Shown one piece after another: positions 52,332 to 61,606 of a stretch of 64,000 bases of DNA. Under the pieces are notes generated by a model. It saw only the letters and a program-made list of their open reading frames with translations. It made no database searches and was not told the origin of the DNA. Source of the stretch: Ferrimonas balearica DSM 9799 (GTDB lineage Bacteria; Pseudomonadota; Gammaproteobacteria; Enterobacterales; Shewanellaceae); NCBI RefSeq assembly GCF_000148645.1, contig NC_014541.1:3247139-3311138 (forward strand). Direction: 5' to 3'. Position 1 is the stretch's first letter. Every line of letters begins with the position of its first letter. Both the position numbers and the translations under genes were made by a program.

Positions 52332-54956
52332 TCAGAAGCGCAACGCTGCGCCCACGGCGACAGTGCGGGCCATCTGGTACTCGAACGCGGGGAAGCCGTT
52401 GGTGAAGGCGCTGCGATCGGTCTGGTAGGCGTTGTTACCAAACTGACTGGAGCTCTCTTCGGTCAGGTTGACCGCATCCAGAGTGATGTCCAGGTAGTCG
52501 GTCACGTGCCAGCGGGCAGACAGGTCCAGTGAGCCAAAGTCGTCGTGCAGACGGTTACCGTAGGAACCGGTTTCACGAATCATGTACTCATCACGCCAGG
52601 CGTAGGAGAGACGCACTTCCAGCCAGTCGTTTTCGTAGTAACCGGTCACGTTGTAGCTGTGCTTGGAGCTGTTGCTCAGGAACGGGTTACCGTCGGTAAA
52701 GGTGTCCTCAGAGGTGTCGGTATCGGTGTAGGTGTAGTTGACGATGGCACCCAGACCGTTATCGAAGTCCTGCTGGTATTGCAGTTCCAGACCTTCGATG
52801 GTGGCAGACTCGCCGTTGCTCTTCTCCTGCTTGGTCCACTCCAGTTCGTCCGGACGCAGCTCGCCGCCAAAGTCGATGCCGGCTTCACCGTTCATGTAGG
52901 GGCCGCTTTCCTGGATGGTCACAAAGTTGGAGACATCCTTGCGGAACAGGGCGGCAGACACCATGGAGGCGCTGTTGAAGTACCACTCCACGCCCAGGTC
53001 ATACTGGTTGGCGATAAAGGGCTTCAGGCCAACGTTACCCACAATCCAGTACTGGTTGTTCGGCACATCGTCGTTGGCACCGCGCACATCCGGGTTAACG
53101 TACATATCAACGTACTGAGGACGCGCCATCACACGAGCCGCGCTGAAGCGCAGAATCATGTCATCGGTCAGGTCATAGGCGGCGTTAAAGCTCGGCAGCA
53201 TCTCGGTGTAGTCGGCGCTGGTCTCGCCTTTTACGTCGTCCACGTAGTAGGTGGAGGTGGCGTCAGTGCCCACAAAGCGGAGGCCGAAGTTACCACGCAG
53301 GCCATCGGCATCGTAGGAGGCCATGGCGTATACCGCGTAGTTGTCTTCGTCGATCTCACTGTAGGAGCCCAGATCTTCGGTTTCACCGATGATGCTGGAG
53401 CGGGCCCAGGCTTTCAGGGCTTCATCGTCAACGCGCAGGATCTGGTAGTCATCCGCGCCCACATCGATCAGGCCGCCGTTAACGTCACCGGTGCTGATGG
53501 AGGGGTTGAAGTTCGGATCCTGAATGTAGTCAAAGCGACGGCTGGTGGTGTTGTGGCTGGCGTAGCGGCCACCAAACTTCAGCTCGTTGATCACACCCAG
53601 TTCCACCTCAAAGGCGATGTCGGCCTGAACGTAGGTCTCGTCATCGGTTTTGGGGGTACGGTTGAAGTTGGAGCCGGTGCCCATGTTGAGGGAGCCCGGA
53701 TCGTAGGCGGCAGTGTCAAACCCGTTCAGGTCCCAGGTCTGGCTGCCACCGGTGAAGTCGTAGCGACCACCCGGGATCGGGGTGCCGCCGGTGCCGTCGT
53801 CCACCACCATTTCGAAGTCGGTACCACCGGTGGAGGAGGTATCACCCACCTGGAACTCGAACACGTAGCCATCGCCCGCGTACTCCAGCTGCAGGTCATA
53901 CACTTCGGAGCTCATGGTCGCTTCACGGGGACGGGCCTGGTAGTAGGCCACGTTCAGCGGACCCGCAATCTGAGTACCGGAACCCGCACCCGGGGCGTCG
54001 CCGCCACACAGGCCACAGCCGCCAATCCAGGAGGTTTCATCCCAGGCGCCGGAGCCGGGCTCACCGGCCCAGGAGGTGTCACCCTGGGTCAGCCACAGGG
54101 CGTAGTTGGTGTTGTTGGCCTTCATCTCCATATCGATGGCGTTCACCACGATGTTGAGACGGTCGGTCGGGGCCCACTGCAGGGTGGCGGTCAGGGCGGT
54201 ACGCTCACGCTCCTGCTCAAAGGCCACCGGGCCAGCACCCCACTCCCAGAACGCTTCGTTACCCTGACGCTGCAGGCTACGGTCCTGCATCACGCCGGAC
54301 ACCATCACACCGAAGGTTTCAGAATCGTTCTTCCAGCTGCCCAAGGCAGACAGCAGCGGATCCCAGGTATCGGAATCGGACTGGTACTGGGAAGCGGCAG
54401 AAGCAAAGAAGGACAGGCTGTCCAGATCCAGCGGCTTGCGGGTGTTCACCTCAACGGTACCGCCCACGCCACCTTCCAGCAGGTCGGCCTGGGAGCTCTT
54501 GTAAACTTTCAGATCACCCACGATTTCGGACGGCAGCAGCTCGTAGTTGAACGAACGCTTGGCCGGCTCCAGTACGAACCAGCCGGTAGAGGCCACGTTC
54601 TGGCCATTCAGGGTGGTCAGGGTGAGGTCGTCACCGGCACCACGGATGGACACGGATGCGCCCTCACCAAATTGGCGCTGAATGGTCACGCCAGGGATCC
54701 GCTGCAGGGACTCCGCTACGTTCTTATCGGGGAATTTACCGATATCTTCTGCGGTGATGGCGTCCACCACGCTGTTAGAGAAGCGTTTTTCATTCAGGCT
54801 GGCCTGCTGAGAGGCGCGGATACCACGAACTTCAATACGCTCAACGTTGGCTTCGGCTTCTTCGGCCATTGCGGTGGCCGGCATCAGGGTGCCCGCCCCC
54901 AAAATCATGGCGATGGAACTCGCCAGCAGTTGTTTCTCGAACTTAACAGATCCCAT
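52332..54956 (-). CDS. TonB-dependent outer-membrane receptor, probable chito-oligosaccharide type
   Basis: 874 residues from ATG 54956 (MGSVKFEKQLLASSIAMILG), with GGGG upstream; signal cleavage near AMAEE. Plug domain (about 50-170): IEVRGIRASQQASLNEKR, DAITAEDIGKFPDKNVAESLQRIPGV, SVSIRGAGDDLTLTTLNG, GGVGGTVEVNTRKPLD. The 22-strand barrel ends in the C-terminal Phe (VAVGAALRF). The SLNEKRFSNSVVDAI/NVAESLQ pattern is that of carbohydrate-type receptors. Operators at 55011 and 55196 place it in the GlcNAc regulon, so chitin fragments are the likely cargo. Confidence 0.92.
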   Translation of the reverse strand: MGSVKFEKQLLASSIAMILGAGTLMPATAMAEEAEANVERIEVRGIRASQQASLNEKRFSNSVVDAITAEDIGKFPDKNVAESLQRIPGVTIQRQFGEGASVSIRGAGDDLTLTTLNGQNVASTGWFVLEPAKRSFNYELLPSEIVGDLKVYKSSQADLLEGGVGGTVEVNTRKPLDLDSLSFFASAASQYQSDSDTWDPLLSALGSWKNDSETFGVMVSGVMQDRSLQRQGNEAFWEWGAGPVAFEQERERTALTATLQWAPTDRLNIVVNAIDMEMKANNTNYALWLTQGDTSWAGEPGSGAWDETSWIGGCGLCGGDAPGAGSGTQIAGPLNVAYYQARPREATMSSEVYDLQLEYAGDGYVFEFQVGDTSSTGGTDFEMVVDDGTGGTPIPGGRYDFTGGSQTWDLNGFDTAAYDPGSLNMGTGSNFNRTPKTDDETYVQADIAFEVELGVINELKFGGRYASHNTTSRRFDYIQDPNFNPSISTGDVNGGLIDVGADDYQILRVDDEALKAWARSSIIGETEDLGSYSEIDEDNYAVYAMASYDADGLRGNFGLRFVGTDATSTYYVDDVKGETSADYTEMLPSFNAAYDLTDDMILRFSAARVMARPQYVDMYVNPDVRGANDDVPNNQYWIVGNVGLKPFIANQYDLGVEWYFNSASMVSAALFRKDVSNFVTIQESGPYMNGEAGIDFGGELRPDELEWTKQEKSNGESATIEGLELQYQQDFDNGLGAIVNYTYTDTDTSEDTFTDGNPFLSNSSKHSYNVTGYYENDWLEVRLSYAWRDEYMIRETGSYGNRLHDDFGSLDLSARWHVTDYLDITLDAVNLTEESSSQFGNNAYQTDRSAFTNGFPAFEYQMARTVAVGAALRF

Positions 54957-55010
54957 CAGAATCCCCTTCCGTGCTCTTGTTATCTCTGTCGCTTGGATTT
55001 CCATGTCATA

Positions 55011-55024
55011 TGACAGCGCTGTCA
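55011..55024. promoter_or_regulatory. Probable NagR operator 4 (TonB receptor)
   Basis: TGACAGCGCTGTCA, a perfect palindrome, about 55 bases before the receptor ATG. Confidence 0.88.
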
Positions 55025-55195
55025 TGGATGTAACTTAACTTACACAAATTAATCCCCGATAACCACATTTGAGGAATATTTTTTTAACAGTTAAGAATCA
55101 TGCACTTACGGTTAAAAACCACAAGAATCACCTTAAAAAGCCGGGGTTTGGAACTGTGGTGATACAGGCAAAAGGGCATTTTTTTGTGGCCAAAA

Positions 55196-55209
55196 TGACA
55201 AGGCTGTCA
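55196..55209. promoter_or_regulatory. Probable NagR operator 5 (distal)
   Basis: TGACAAGGCTGTCA, one base off the other sites, centred ~185 bases from operator 4; could act as an auxiliary site. Confidence 0.65.
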
Positions 55210-55617
55210 ATTAACTTGGCGGAGAAAACGGGCGACAAGGAGGGTTGGGCGGGGAAGCGTTGCGAAGGACAAATTTTTAAATTGTTATGATGTGATTGCC
55301 CATTTAATACTCCCCCTCTTTTGTTTGCCCGATCACACCCAGTAATTAAATTACAAAAAATATTTTCACATTAAGCGCCATACTCGTTGCGCAAGATCTC
55401 ACAATGTAGCCACAAAGCCCGAAAAATAAGGGACAGGACGCAAAAATAGAGTGGCAACACCAATTAAGTCATTTTGAAAGAAAACAACACAATTGCTAGA
55501 CTTCAGGTATTACGCCACACCAACCCAAGGATTGACGCCACGTCGGCGCCCATGACCTTTGCGCCTATGGTTAGGGTGCGCATTGCTGTTTCAGTCTCAA
55601 ATACCTGGAGTCAACCT

Positions 55618-56907
55618 ATGACCAATATCGTGATCGTCGGCGGCGGTGCCGGCGGTATGGAGATTGTGACCAAGCTGGGCCGTAAGCTCGGACGCAAGGG
55701 AAAAGCCCAAATTACCCTGGTGGATCAATCTGACCACCATATTTGGAAACCCCTGCTGCACGAACTGGCGACCGGTAGCCTGGATGAGGGCCTGAATGCC
55801 CTGGATTACCGGGTTCACGCGTCGCAGAACGGCTACCGTTTTGAGCAAGGCACCCTGCATGCGCTGGATCAGGTGAACCACCAGATTGTGCTGGCTCCGA
55901 TCTACGACAATAAAGGCAGTGAAGTGCTGCCTGAGCGTCGTATCGATTACGACTACCTGGTGCTGGGAGTTGGCGCCATCACCAATGACTTCGGCATTCC
56001 GGGCGTCAAAGAGCACTGTGACTTCCTCGACCTGACTGAGCAGGCCATGGGCCTGCGCAAGAAGATCCTCAACCGCTTCCTGCGCTACGCCAAAAACCAC
56101 GATCACAAGCATTTCGAGATCACCATTGTGGGTGCCGGTGCCACCGGTGTTGAGATGGCTGCCGAGATGCACCATGCCGCCGACACTCTGCGCGGTTATG
56201 GTTATGAAATCAGCGAAGACCTGCTGCGCGTCACCTTGGTGGAAGCCGCAGACCGCGTTCTGCCGCGCGTCGAGAAACCGCGCATCTGTAACGCCGTGGC
56301 TGAGGAGTTGGAGAAGCTGGGCGTAGTGGTGAAGACCCACACCCGCATCACCGAAGTGACCGAGCGTGGCATGCAGACCGCCGATGGCGAGTTCCTGCCC
56401 TCTGACCTGATGATCTGGTCCGCGGGCGTGATGGGCCATCCGTTCCTGACCACTCTGGGCCTGGAAACTAACCGTGCCAACCAGATCCTGGTGAAACCCA
56501 ACTGCCAGGTGCCGAGCAATGACCGCATCTTCGCCTTTGGTGACTGCGCGGCCTGCCCGCAGCCGGACGGCAGCTTTACGCCGCCGCGCGGCCAGACTGC
56601 CCGCCAGATGGCCCTGATGATTGGCGACAACATCCAGCGCCTGATGGACAACCCCAACGCCGAGCTGAAAGAGTACGTCTACAAGGATCTGGGCTCGCTG
56701 GTGAACCTGTCCAAGTTCCACACCGTGGGCAACCTGATGTCCTTTATGGGCGGCGGCATCGCGGTGGAAGGCAAAGTGGCACGACTGGTGTACACCTCTT
56801 TGTACCGTCGCCATATGATCGCCCTGCACGGTCCGGTAAAGGGCCTGTTCCTGATGGGCCTGAACGGCCTGCAGCGCCTGATGCGCCCGGAACTGAAACT
56901 GCACTGA
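55618..56907 (+). CDS. ndh: NADH:quinone oxidoreductase type II (NDH-2)
   Basis: Non-proton-pumping respiratory NADH dehydrogenase on the inner face of the membrane. 429 residues (E. coli Ndh 434) from ATG 55618 with GGAG upstream. FAD motif IVIVGGGAGGMEIV at the start, NAD motif ITIVGAGATGVEMAAEM near 165, the second FAD motif IFAFGDCAACPQPDG near 300, and a C-terminal amphipathic membrane-binding region (ALHGPVKGLFLMGLNGLQRL). Longer in-frame starts lack support. Confidence 0.95.
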   Translation: MTNIVIVGGGAGGMEIVTKLGRKLGRKGKAQITLVDQSDHHIWKPLLHELATGSLDEGLNALDYRVHASQNGYRFEQGTLHALDQVNHQIVLAPIYDNKGSEVLPERRIDYDYLVLGVGAITNDFGIPGVKEHCDFLDLTEQAMGLRKKILNRFLRYAKNHDHKHFEITIVGAGATGVEMAAEMHHAADTLRGYGYEISEDLLRVTLVEAADRVLPRVEKPRICNAVAEELEKLGVVVKTHTRITEVTERGMQTADGEFLPSDLMIWSAGVMGHPFLTTLGLETNRANQILVKPNCQVPSNDRIFAFGDCAACPQPDGSFTPPRGQTARQMALMIGDNIQRLMDNPNAELKEYVYKDLGSLVNLSKFHTVGNLMSFMGGGIAVEGKVARLVYTSLYRRHMIALHGPVKGLFLMGLNGLQRLMRPELKLH

Positions 56908-56923
56908 GCCAACGCTCAGAAAC

Positions 56924-56953
56924 AAAAAAGGAAGCCCGAGGGCTTCCTTTTTT
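56924..56953. terminator. Bidirectional terminator between ndh and ruvX
   Basis: AAAAAAGGAAGCCC / GGGCTTCCTTTTTT inverted repeat between the convergent genes. Confidence 0.88.
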
Positions 56954-56971
56954 ATTGGCGTTGTTCCGCGC

Positions 56972-57388
56972 TTACTGGTACAGCGTCTCGAAGTAGCTTT
57001 CCAGGATCAGGGCCGCCGCCAGGGCATCCACCTGATCCTTTTTCAGCGCCCGGTAGCCCCCGTCCTCAAACAGTCGGGCACGGGCATCCACCGTGGTCAG
57101 ACGCTCGTCCTGGGTCAGGGTTTCGATGCCGAACCGGCCAAACAGGCGGTTGGCAAACTTACGGGCGGCGCGGGTGACGTGCTGGTCGGTGCCGTCCATA
57201 TTGAGTGGCAGGCCCACCACCAGTTTGTCCGGCTGCCACTCCTTGAGGAGGGCGGCAATCTCATCCCAGTTGGGGATGCCATCCCGGGCCTTGATGCCCA
57301 GCAGCGGGCTGGCGGTACCGGTCACGGTCTGCCCGACCGCCACACCAATGCTCTTGGTGCCGAAGTCGAAGGCCATAATGGTGCTCAT
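56972..57388 (-). CDS. ruvX: RuvX/YqgF RNase H-fold nuclease family protein
   Basis: 138 residues, same as E. coli YqgF. N-terminal [14 protein letters not shown] carries the first catalytic Asp; [12 protein letters not shown] and [13 protein letters not shown] hold the second acidic residue; [18 protein letters not shown] the third. The family processes pre-16S rRNA 5' ends and is also proposed as a Holliday-junction resolvase. The start overlaps the yqgE stop by 4 bases (ATGA). Confidence 0.95.
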   Translation of the reverse strand: MSTIMAFDFGTKSIGVAVGQTVTGTASPLLGIKARDGIPNWDEIAALLKEWQPDKLVVGLPLNMDGTDQHVTRAARKFANRLFGRFGIETLTQDERLTTVDARARLFEDGGYRALKKDQVDALAAALILESYFETLYQ

Positions 57389-57948
57389 GCGTGGCCCACC
57401 TCGGAGGAGAGCTGCCAGATGTCGATGCCGAGGCGGCGCGTGGCTTCGCTCCAGCGCTCCTCCACCGGCACATCAAATAGCAGGTCCAGGTCCGCGGGAA
57501 TGGTCAGCCAGGAGTTTTTGGCCAACTCCTGTTCCAGCTGGCCCGCATCCCAACCGGCGTAGCCCAGTGCCACCAGGTACTGGTTGGGTGCCGCGTCGCT
57601 GCCGATGGTGCTGAGAATGTCCTTGGAGGTGGTGATCATCAGCTCCGGGGTCAGGGCCTGACTGGACGCCATGCCATCCAGCGGCGAGTGCAGCACAAAG
57701 CCGCGCTCCGGAGTGACTGGACCGCCCACCAACACCTGATTGCGCAGCCCGGTGGGCAGCACAAAATCGTCCTCTTTGACCTTCATCTGGCGCAGCAGGT
57801 CATCCAGCTCCAACTCGATGGGTTGGTTGATCACCAGCCCCATGGCGCCTTCCTCATCGTGCTTGCACAGATAGGTGACGGTACGCTGGAAGAAGGGGTC
57901 TTTCAGCGATGGCATGGCGATAAGCAGATGGTGGCTCAAGTTTTCCAT
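57385..57948 (-). CDS. yqgE: YqgE/AlgH family protein
   Basis: 187 residues of the DUF179 fold, function unknown. Diagnostic stretches: [54 protein letters not shown] and [19 protein letters not shown]. The pairing with ruvX is conserved in proteobacteria. Starts 2 bases after the yciH stop, with GGAGG inside the end of yciH, indicating coupled translation. Confidence 0.95.
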   Translation of the reverse strand: MENLSHHLLIAMPSLKDPFFQRTVTYLCKHDEEGAMGLVINQPIELELDDLLRQMKVKEDDFVLPTGLRNQVLVGGPVTPERGFVLHSPLDGMASSQALTPELMITTSKDILSTIGSDAAPNQYLVALGYAGWDAGQLEQELAKNSWLTIPADLDLLFDVPVEERWSEATRRLGIDIWQLSSEVGHA

Positions 57949-57950
57949 GG

Positions 57951-58280
57951 TTAGCCTCCAGCCAGTTTGACCCGATATCCCCGGCTCTCCAGCAACGCCT
58001 TAACGGCATCGCGGTTGTCGCCCTGGATCTCGATGTCGAACCCTTTGACGGCGCCGCCGCAACCCATCTTTTTCTTGAGTTCCGCGGCCAGCGTCTTGAG
58101 CGCTTTGGCGTCCAGTCCGAGGCCGGTCACCACCATGGCGCCCTTGCCTTTGCGGCCCTTGCGCTCCATCCGGATGCGGACGATGCCATCACCCTGGGGC
58201 ACCGCTTCCGCGGCGGGCTCGGCCTCAATTCGGCCCTTGTCGGTACTGTAGACCAGTTGCGAGTCGCTATTGGAGATCAT
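57951..58280 (-). CDS. yciH: YciH, eIF1/SUI1-like translation factor
   Basis: 109 residues (E. coli 108). N-terminal [10 protein letters not shown], then the SUI1 domain: [49 protein letters not shown], and the ending [13 protein letters not shown]. The homologue contributes to initiator tRNA/start codon checking on the 30S subunit. First gene of the yciH-yqgE-ruvX unit. Confidence 0.95.
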   Translation of the reverse strand: MISNSDSQLVYSTDKGRIEAEPAAEAVPQGDGIVRIRMERKGRKGKGAMVVTGLGLDAKALKTLAAELKKKMGCGGAVKGFDIEIQGDNRDAVKALLESRGYRVKLAGG

Positions 58281-58351
58281 AAAGTGCAGGATCGTTTTTT
58301 ACGGGGGCTTCAGTCTACCAGAAGCCCCACACACAGGACACTGGGGGAAAC

Positions 58352-59071
58352 ATGACCTGGATGGGACGACTGCTGTCATCAGCAGGCATTGGCGCGGCGC
58401 GAGTGGATACCCTGCTGGGCAAAGACCACTACCAACCGGGTGAAACCATCGACGCCAAGGTGATGCTGTACGCTGGCCGGGTGGACCAACGCATCGACGG
58501 CATCCACTTCTCGGTTCACAGCCAGATTGGTCGCAAAGAGCAGGCCGAGATTGCCCACTGCACCCTGGCCGAGGGGATTCTGCTCAAGGCCCACTCGGTG
58601 CTGGAGTTGCCGGTTAAGCTGGCGCTGCCGGAGTTCACCCCGATCACCGCCGGGCCGATCGAGAGCTGGCTCAATACCGGCCTGGACATCCCCAAGGCAA
58701 TTGACCCCACCGACACCGATAAGATCCACATTATCCCCACCGCCACACAGCAGGCGGTACTGGATGCGCTGGAATCTTTGGGATTGGTGCACTGCGGCGT
58801 CGAGATCGAGCCACTGCCGGCACAAAGCCGCCTCGGAATGCCGTTCCTGCAACGCTGGCAATACCGGCCGGGGCCGGACTGCTCCCTGACAGCCGTGGCC
58901 AGCCTCAGCGTGGCCTGGCGGCCACAACTGGCCGGGCTGGAGCTGCTGCTGGACCACCAGAGCCCCAGCGGTCAGGACAGCAACCAGACGCTGATGGTGC
59001 GGGACGATCAGGGCAGCAAACTGAAGGCCCAACTGCGCAATCTGCTGAGCAGTCAGGAGCTCGATGACTAA
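58352..59071 (+). CDS. Spo0M-like (SpoOM) protein
   Basis: 239 residues matching the sporulation-control Spo0M family, an arrestin-like beta fold found also in non-spore-formers: GIGAARVDTLLGKDHYQPGETIDAKVMLYAG, followed by QRIDGIHFSVHSQ and LPEFTPITAGPIESWLNTGLDIPKAIDPTDTD. The function in Gram-negative bacteria is unknown. No signal peptide. Stands alone, about 70 bases from the divergent yciH. Confidence 0.88.
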   Translation: MTWMGRLLSSAGIGAARVDTLLGKDHYQPGETIDAKVMLYAGRVDQRIDGIHFSVHSQIGRKEQAEIAHCTLAEGILLKAHSVLELPVKLALPEFTPITAGPIESWLNTGLDIPKAIDPTDTDKIHIIPTATQQAVLDALESLGLVHCGVEIEPLPAQSRLGMPFLQRWQYRPGPDCSLTAVASLSVAWRPQLAGLELLLDHQSPSGQDSNQTLMVRDDQGSKLKAQLRNLLSSQELDD

Positions 59072-59180
59072 ACTCGGTTTATTCGGGGCGATTCAGGTTC
59101 CGCTCAGGCTGACCCTGCCGGAACAAAATCAACTGTGTTAGTGTCAGTGATACTGACGTAACTAAGGAAATGGAAAGCAA

Positions 59181-59750
59181 ATGAAGAAGCTGTTTGCCCT
59201 GGTTCTGGCGTTGTGGCTGACCGGATGCGCCACCATCAGCACCGACTCTGATTTCAACCCCGATGTGGACTTCAGCCAGTACAAAACCTGGAGCTGGGTT
59301 GCCCCGAGCCAAACCCCTGGCGACCAGCAGTACCACGTCGATGGCCTGACCGACCAACGCATCCGCAGCGCCATTGCCGGCAAGATGCTGGAGCTGGGGC
59401 TGGCCGAAGTGCCGGCGGGTGAAGCGGACCTGCTGGTGAACTACCTGACCCAGACCGAGAAGAAGGTCAACGTCGACACCTTCTACACCAGCTTTGGTTA
59501 CCACCCTTACTACTATGGCCGTCACCCCTACTACGGCGGGGCCAACATCCACGCCGACACCCGGGTTCGCGAGTACAAAGTGGGCACCCTGTTGGTGGAC
59601 TTCGTGGATTCCGAAAGCCGCCAGCTGGTATGGCGCGGCACCGCCTCCGACACCGTTCGGGAGTACAAAACCCCGGAAGAGCGCACCGCCAAGATCAACG
59701 AAGCGGTCAGTGCCATCATGGCGCAGTACCCGCCTCAGGTAACCAAGTAA
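59181..59750 (+). CDS. DUF4136 lipoprotein
   Basis: 189 residues with lipobox LTGC (Cys15). Conserved segments DFSQYKTWSWV, RIRSAIAGKMLELGLAEV, DLLVNYLTQTEKKVNV and GTLLVDFVDSESRQLVWRGTAS define DUF4136. A Tyr/His/Gly-rich stretch (YHPYYYGRHPYYGG) sits mid-protein. Role unknown; such lipoproteins are often envelope-stress or adhesion associated (inference). Terminator downstream. Confidence 0.88.
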   Translation: MKKLFALVLALWLTGCATISTDSDFNPDVDFSQYKTWSWVAPSQTPGDQQYHVDGLTDQRIRSAIAGKMLELGLAEVPAGEADLLVNYLTQTEKKVNVDTFYTSFGYHPYYYGRHPYYGGANIHADTRVREYKVGTLLVDFVDSESRQLVWRGTASDTVREYKTPEERTAKINEAVSAIMAQYPPQVTK

Positions 59751-59765
59751 CCCGCTCCCCGAAAC

Positions 59766-59794
59766 GCAAAACGCCCGGCAATGCCGGGCGTTTT
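59766..59794. terminator. Bidirectional terminator between DUF4136 gene and yciA
   Basis: AAAACGCCCGGCA / TGCCGGGCGTTTT inverted repeat between convergent genes. Confidence 0.88.
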
Positions 59795-59798
59795 GCTT

Positions 59799-60191
59799 TC
59801 AGGACTTGGGCAATGGCCGGGGCTTGCCCTCGGCATCAATGGCCACGTAGGTGAATATCGCTTCGGTCACCCGGTAGTGTTCATCGGTGCCCTTGGCAAT
59901 GGGCCGCACCCACACCTCCAGGCCGATCTCCATTGAAGCGTTACCCAGTCGACGGACGTTGCCGTAAACGCACACCGCGTCCCCCACCGCCACCGGGCGG
60001 TAGAAGCTCATGCCATTGACCGCCACGGTGCAGATACGACCCCGGCTGATCGCCTTGGCCATCAAGCCACCGGCCATATCCATCTGAGACATGATCCAGC
60101 CACCAAAGATGTCGCCATTGGCGTTGGTGTCTGCGGGCATCGCCAGGGTGCGCAGCAGCAGTTCGCCGGTGGGTTTTACCTGTTCAGTCAT
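59799..60191 (-). CDS. yciA: Acyl-CoA thioesterase YciA
   Basis: 130 residues (E. coli 132), single hotdog domain: TLAMPADTNANGDIFGGWIMSQMDMAGG contains the catalytic Asp, followed by TVAVNGMSFYRPVAVGD. Hydrolyses a range of acyl-CoAs in the cytoplasm. Its ATG overlaps the ltaE stop by one base (TGATG), so the two are co-translated. Confidence 0.93.
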   Translation of the reverse strand: MTEQVKPTGELLLRTLAMPADTNANGDIFGGWIMSQMDMAGGLMAKAISRGRICTVAVNGMSFYRPVAVGDAVCVYGNVRRLGNASMEIGLEVWVRPIAKGTDEHYRVTEAIFTYVAIDAEGKPRPLPKS

Positions 60192-61201
60192 CAGCCGTTC
60201 TCCTGCTCAAAGCGGTGCAGGCTGGCCACCAGGGCATCCACCGCGCTACGGTCCAGATCTTTGTGCAGCACCAGACGGGTTTTGGCCCCCACCGACACTT
60301 TGCAGCCATCCGCCTGCAGGTGCGCCTGCAGCGCTGGCAGGTTAGCGTGCGCAAACGAAGCGAACACCATGTTGGTGGCGCACTGATTCACCTCAACCTG
60401 TTTCAGCGCCGCCAGCTGCTCCGCCAGATAGCGGGCGTTGTCGTGGTCCTGCGCCAGTCGTTCAACCTGTTCGGTCAGGGCCAGCTGACCGGCCGCCGCC
60501 AAAATGCCGGCCTGGCGCATGCCGCCACCGAGCACCTTACGCCAGCGACGCGCCTTTTTAATCAGCGCTTCATCACCCACCAGCAGCGAACCCACCGGCG
60601 CCGCCAGCCCCTTGGACAGACAGATGGTCAGGGAGTCGAAATGCTGGGCAATGGCACTGAGTGACACCCCTTCAGCAACCGCCGCGTTAAACACGCGGGC
60701 GCCATCCAGGTGCAGCTTCAGCCCCTTTTCAAACGCAAACGCCTGAGCGTCAGCCAGGTAGCTCATCGGCAGCACTTTGCCACCAATGGTGTTTTCCAGG
60801 CTCAGCAGGCGGGTCCGGGCAAAGTGGATATCGTCCGGCTTGATCGCGGCTTCCACCCGTTTCAGGCAGAGGCTGCCATCGGCCTCATTGTCCAGCGGCT
60901 GCGGCTGGATGGAACCCAGCACTGCGGCGCCACCCCCCTCAAATTTGTAGTTGTGGGCCTGTTGGCCACACAGGTACTCATCGCCACGTTCGCAATGGGC
61001 CATCAGGGCCAGCAGGTTGGCCTGGGTGCCGGAAGCGGTAAACAGCGCCGCCTCGAAGCCGGCCATCTCGGCCGCCTGCTCTTCCAGGGCATTAACGGTG
61101 GGGTCATCGCCGTAGACATCATCACCGACCTCGGCCTGGGCCATGGCCCGGCGCATCGCTTCGGTGGGTTGGGTGACGGTATCAGAGCGGAAATCGAACA
61201 T
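60191..61201 (-). CDS. ltaE: Low-specificity L-threonine aldolase
   Basis: PLP enzyme that splits threonine/allo-threonine to glycine and acetaldehyde. 336 residues from ATG 61201 ([20 protein letters not shown]); E. coli LtaE has 333. PLP lysine Lys197 in [13 protein letters not shown] is at the same position as in E. coli; [16 protein letters not shown] and the [11 protein letters not shown] Asp that binds the PLP nitrogen are present. The frame open to 61249 lacks support. Confidence 0.94.
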   Translation of the reverse strand: MFDFRSDTVTQPTEAMRRAMAQAEVGDDVYGDDPTVNALEEQAAEMAGFEAALFTASGTQANLLALMAHCERGDEYLCGQQAHNYKFEGGGAAVLGSIQPQPLDNEADGSLCLKRVEAAIKPDDIHFARTRLLSLENTIGGKVLPMSYLADAQAFAFEKGLKLHLDGARVFNAAVAEGVSLSAIAQHFDSLTICLSKGLAAPVGSLLVGDEALIKKARRWRKVLGGGMRQAGILAAAGQLALTEQVERLAQDHDNARYLAEQLAALKQVEVNQCATNMVFASFAHANLPALQAHLQADGCKVSVGAKTRLVLHKDLDRSAVDALVASLHRFEQENG

Positions 61202-61606
61202 GCTGGGTGCCACTTTGGATGAATGAAAATCGGCCCAATAGGGTATCAAATTGAGGCAAAAGGTCTGAGATTTGGATCACTGCGGCTTTCGCATGATTTG
61301 AATTCATGCGCCAAGCATTTCTTATCGCTGTATTCGCCGCTTAAAGGGGATAATAATGCACACATCGAAAGGGAACGCCCTTACGCATTGATTAAATTTC
61401 TCTGATTGCCTGGTTCGAGTTAGCACCTTTACCCGGCATCAAACATCAGGACGGCGCCCGCAAGCGCGGACGCCGTCCCCCTGGTCAAATACTGGAGTCG
61501 TTATGCTGAGTACTGTTCTTGTGGTTCTGTCTCCCCTGGCCGCTGAAGGTTTTCGTCGTCACTTCAAGCTGCACCCGAAAATCTCCGCGACCCTGTAAGA
61601 GACCGC
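61202..61606. other. Intergenic region holding a hairpin and a small ORF
   Basis: 405 bases between the start of ltaE and the end of mscS. It includes a GC-rich stem GGACGGCG / CGCCGTCC (about 61449-61478) and, just after it, a 31-codon ORF with a ribosome site (see separate entry). The left part (61250-61400) is AT-rich and probably holds promoters for ltaE (leftward) and the small gene (rightward). Confidence 0.5.
61503..61598 (+). CDS. Candidate small protein, 31 residues
   Basis: ATG 61503 with GGAG seven bases upstream, ending TAA 61596. The peptide starts MLSTVLVVLSPLAAEGF (hydrophobic) and ends in a basic segment (RRHFKLHPKISATL), like small membrane-associated proteins. I do not recognise the family. 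It stands alone on this strand, convergent with mscS. Confidence 0.45.
   Translation: MLSTVLVVLSPLAAEGFRRHFKLHPKISATL

Larger units (their letters stand above)
54957..55617. promoter_or_regulatory. Divergent control region TonB receptor / ndh
   Basis: 661 AT-rich bases. Contains operators 4 (55011-55024) and 5 (55196-55209). The 73-codon frame at 55069-55290 has no ribosome site and poor composition. The half nearer ndh (55300-55617) contains AT-rich promoter-like sequence but no site I can name with confidence. Confidence 0.5.

Noticed and set aside
52545-55013. 822-codon plus-strand ORF opposite the TonB receptor gene
   Set aside because: Val/His/Gly-rich antisense shadow; the minus strand has plug and barrel motifs, signal peptide and terminal Phe.
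55069-55290. 73-codon ORF between the TonB receptor gene and ndh
   Set aside because: No ribosome site, Lys/Asn-rich from AT-rich DNA, and it runs through NagR operator 5; best explained as regulatory DNA.
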